Shown here: one piece after another, positions 63,884 through 64,000 of the stretch
How the letters are laid out: every line of letters starts with the position of its first letter
Numbering within the stretch: the first letter of the stretch is position 1
NCBI GenBank assembly: GCA_963680875.1
Contig: OY804575.1
Coordinates: 103,533,505-103,597,504, forward strand
Direction of reading: 5' to 3'
Origin: Bathymodiolus brooksi
Taxonomy: Eukaryota; Mollusca; Bivalvia; Mytilida; Modiolidae
Length of the DNA: 64,000 nt
The notes under the pieces: model-generated
What the model was told of the DNA's origin: nothing
The model's input: the letters and a program-made list of their open reading frames with translations, nothing else
Databases searched by the model: none
Translations under genes and position numbers: made by a program

Positions 63884-63915
63884 TTTAACACCACTTTCAA
63901 CAATATTTCACATTT
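63884..63915 (-). repeat. SINE S1 3' tip
   Basis: The plus strand GTTTAACACCACTTTCAACA then ATATTTCAC is the reverse complement of the S1 3' core. Confidence 0.65.
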
Positions 63916-64000
63916 CAAAGGATTTTACCTGTATTTTATTATTTTAAGAATTGAAATGGATGGAGGGGGATGTTTCCAAGGCCACACAAATATAAAATAC

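Overview
This window is AT-rich animal DNA. It most resembles a bivalve mollusc genome. The genes are split by GT-AG introns, and several interspersed repeats look like families I know from bivalve genomes: a SINE ending in a 'GAAATATTGTTGAAAGTGG' core, an abundant repeat carrying a 'CTCGATCTTTAGTTTT' block, and elements opening with 'AGAGGCTC'. The species cannot be named from sequence alone.

Region 1 (1-16.7 kb, minus strand) holds a nearly complete pancreatic-lipase-family gene. Ten coding exons with consistent splice phases encode a signal peptide, an alpha/beta-hydrolase domain with a full Ser-Asp-His triad and a long lid, and most of a C-terminal PLAT domain. The last short exon was not found. 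The 5' splice site of the final visible exon lies in a 77-bp tandem repeat, so that donor is copied eight more times downstream. The introns hold SINEs, palindromic MITEs and two long tetranucleotide microsatellites.

Region 2 (19.2-23.0 kb, minus strand) is a five-exon gene for a 337-residue BTB/POZ protein resembling invertebrate serine-enriched protein. Its last exon ends in four alternating 12- and 11-residue repeats. A decayed non-LTR reverse transcriptase and several tRNA-derived SINEs follow (24.5-27.3 kb).

Region 3 (27.4-54.6 kb) is the dominant structure. It is a mobile element about 27 kb long whose interior is almost entirely about 80 tandem copies of a ~332-bp unit. Each unit is a diverged dimer of two ~166-bp monomers, and blocks of 3, 5, 6, 8, 10 and 14 units recur as higher-order repeats. 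The outermost units are divergent. The same element type occurs again at 59.6-62.7 kb (3.2 kb), with its own internal arrays. Both have a 5' hairpin, a short 5' sequence complementary to the 3' end, and a 3' hairpin followed by CTAAAAA, with paired base changes that preserve the stems. A 266-bp element at 54.9-55.2 kb uses the same end design with different sequence. I infer Helentron-like, pearl-like non-autonomous elements.

Region 4 (55-64 kb) has no intact gene. It holds a 953-bp pogo/Tigger-like element with an isolated CENP-B-type helix-turn-helix reading frame, a 1.2-kb foldback element made of ATACTGGTAATACCAGTAT-type palindromes with a target duplication, the second hairpin-ended element, and a 924-bp TA-flanked MITE. 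The two host genes appear functionally unrelated; otherwise the window is mainly a record of repeat insertion and tandem amplification.
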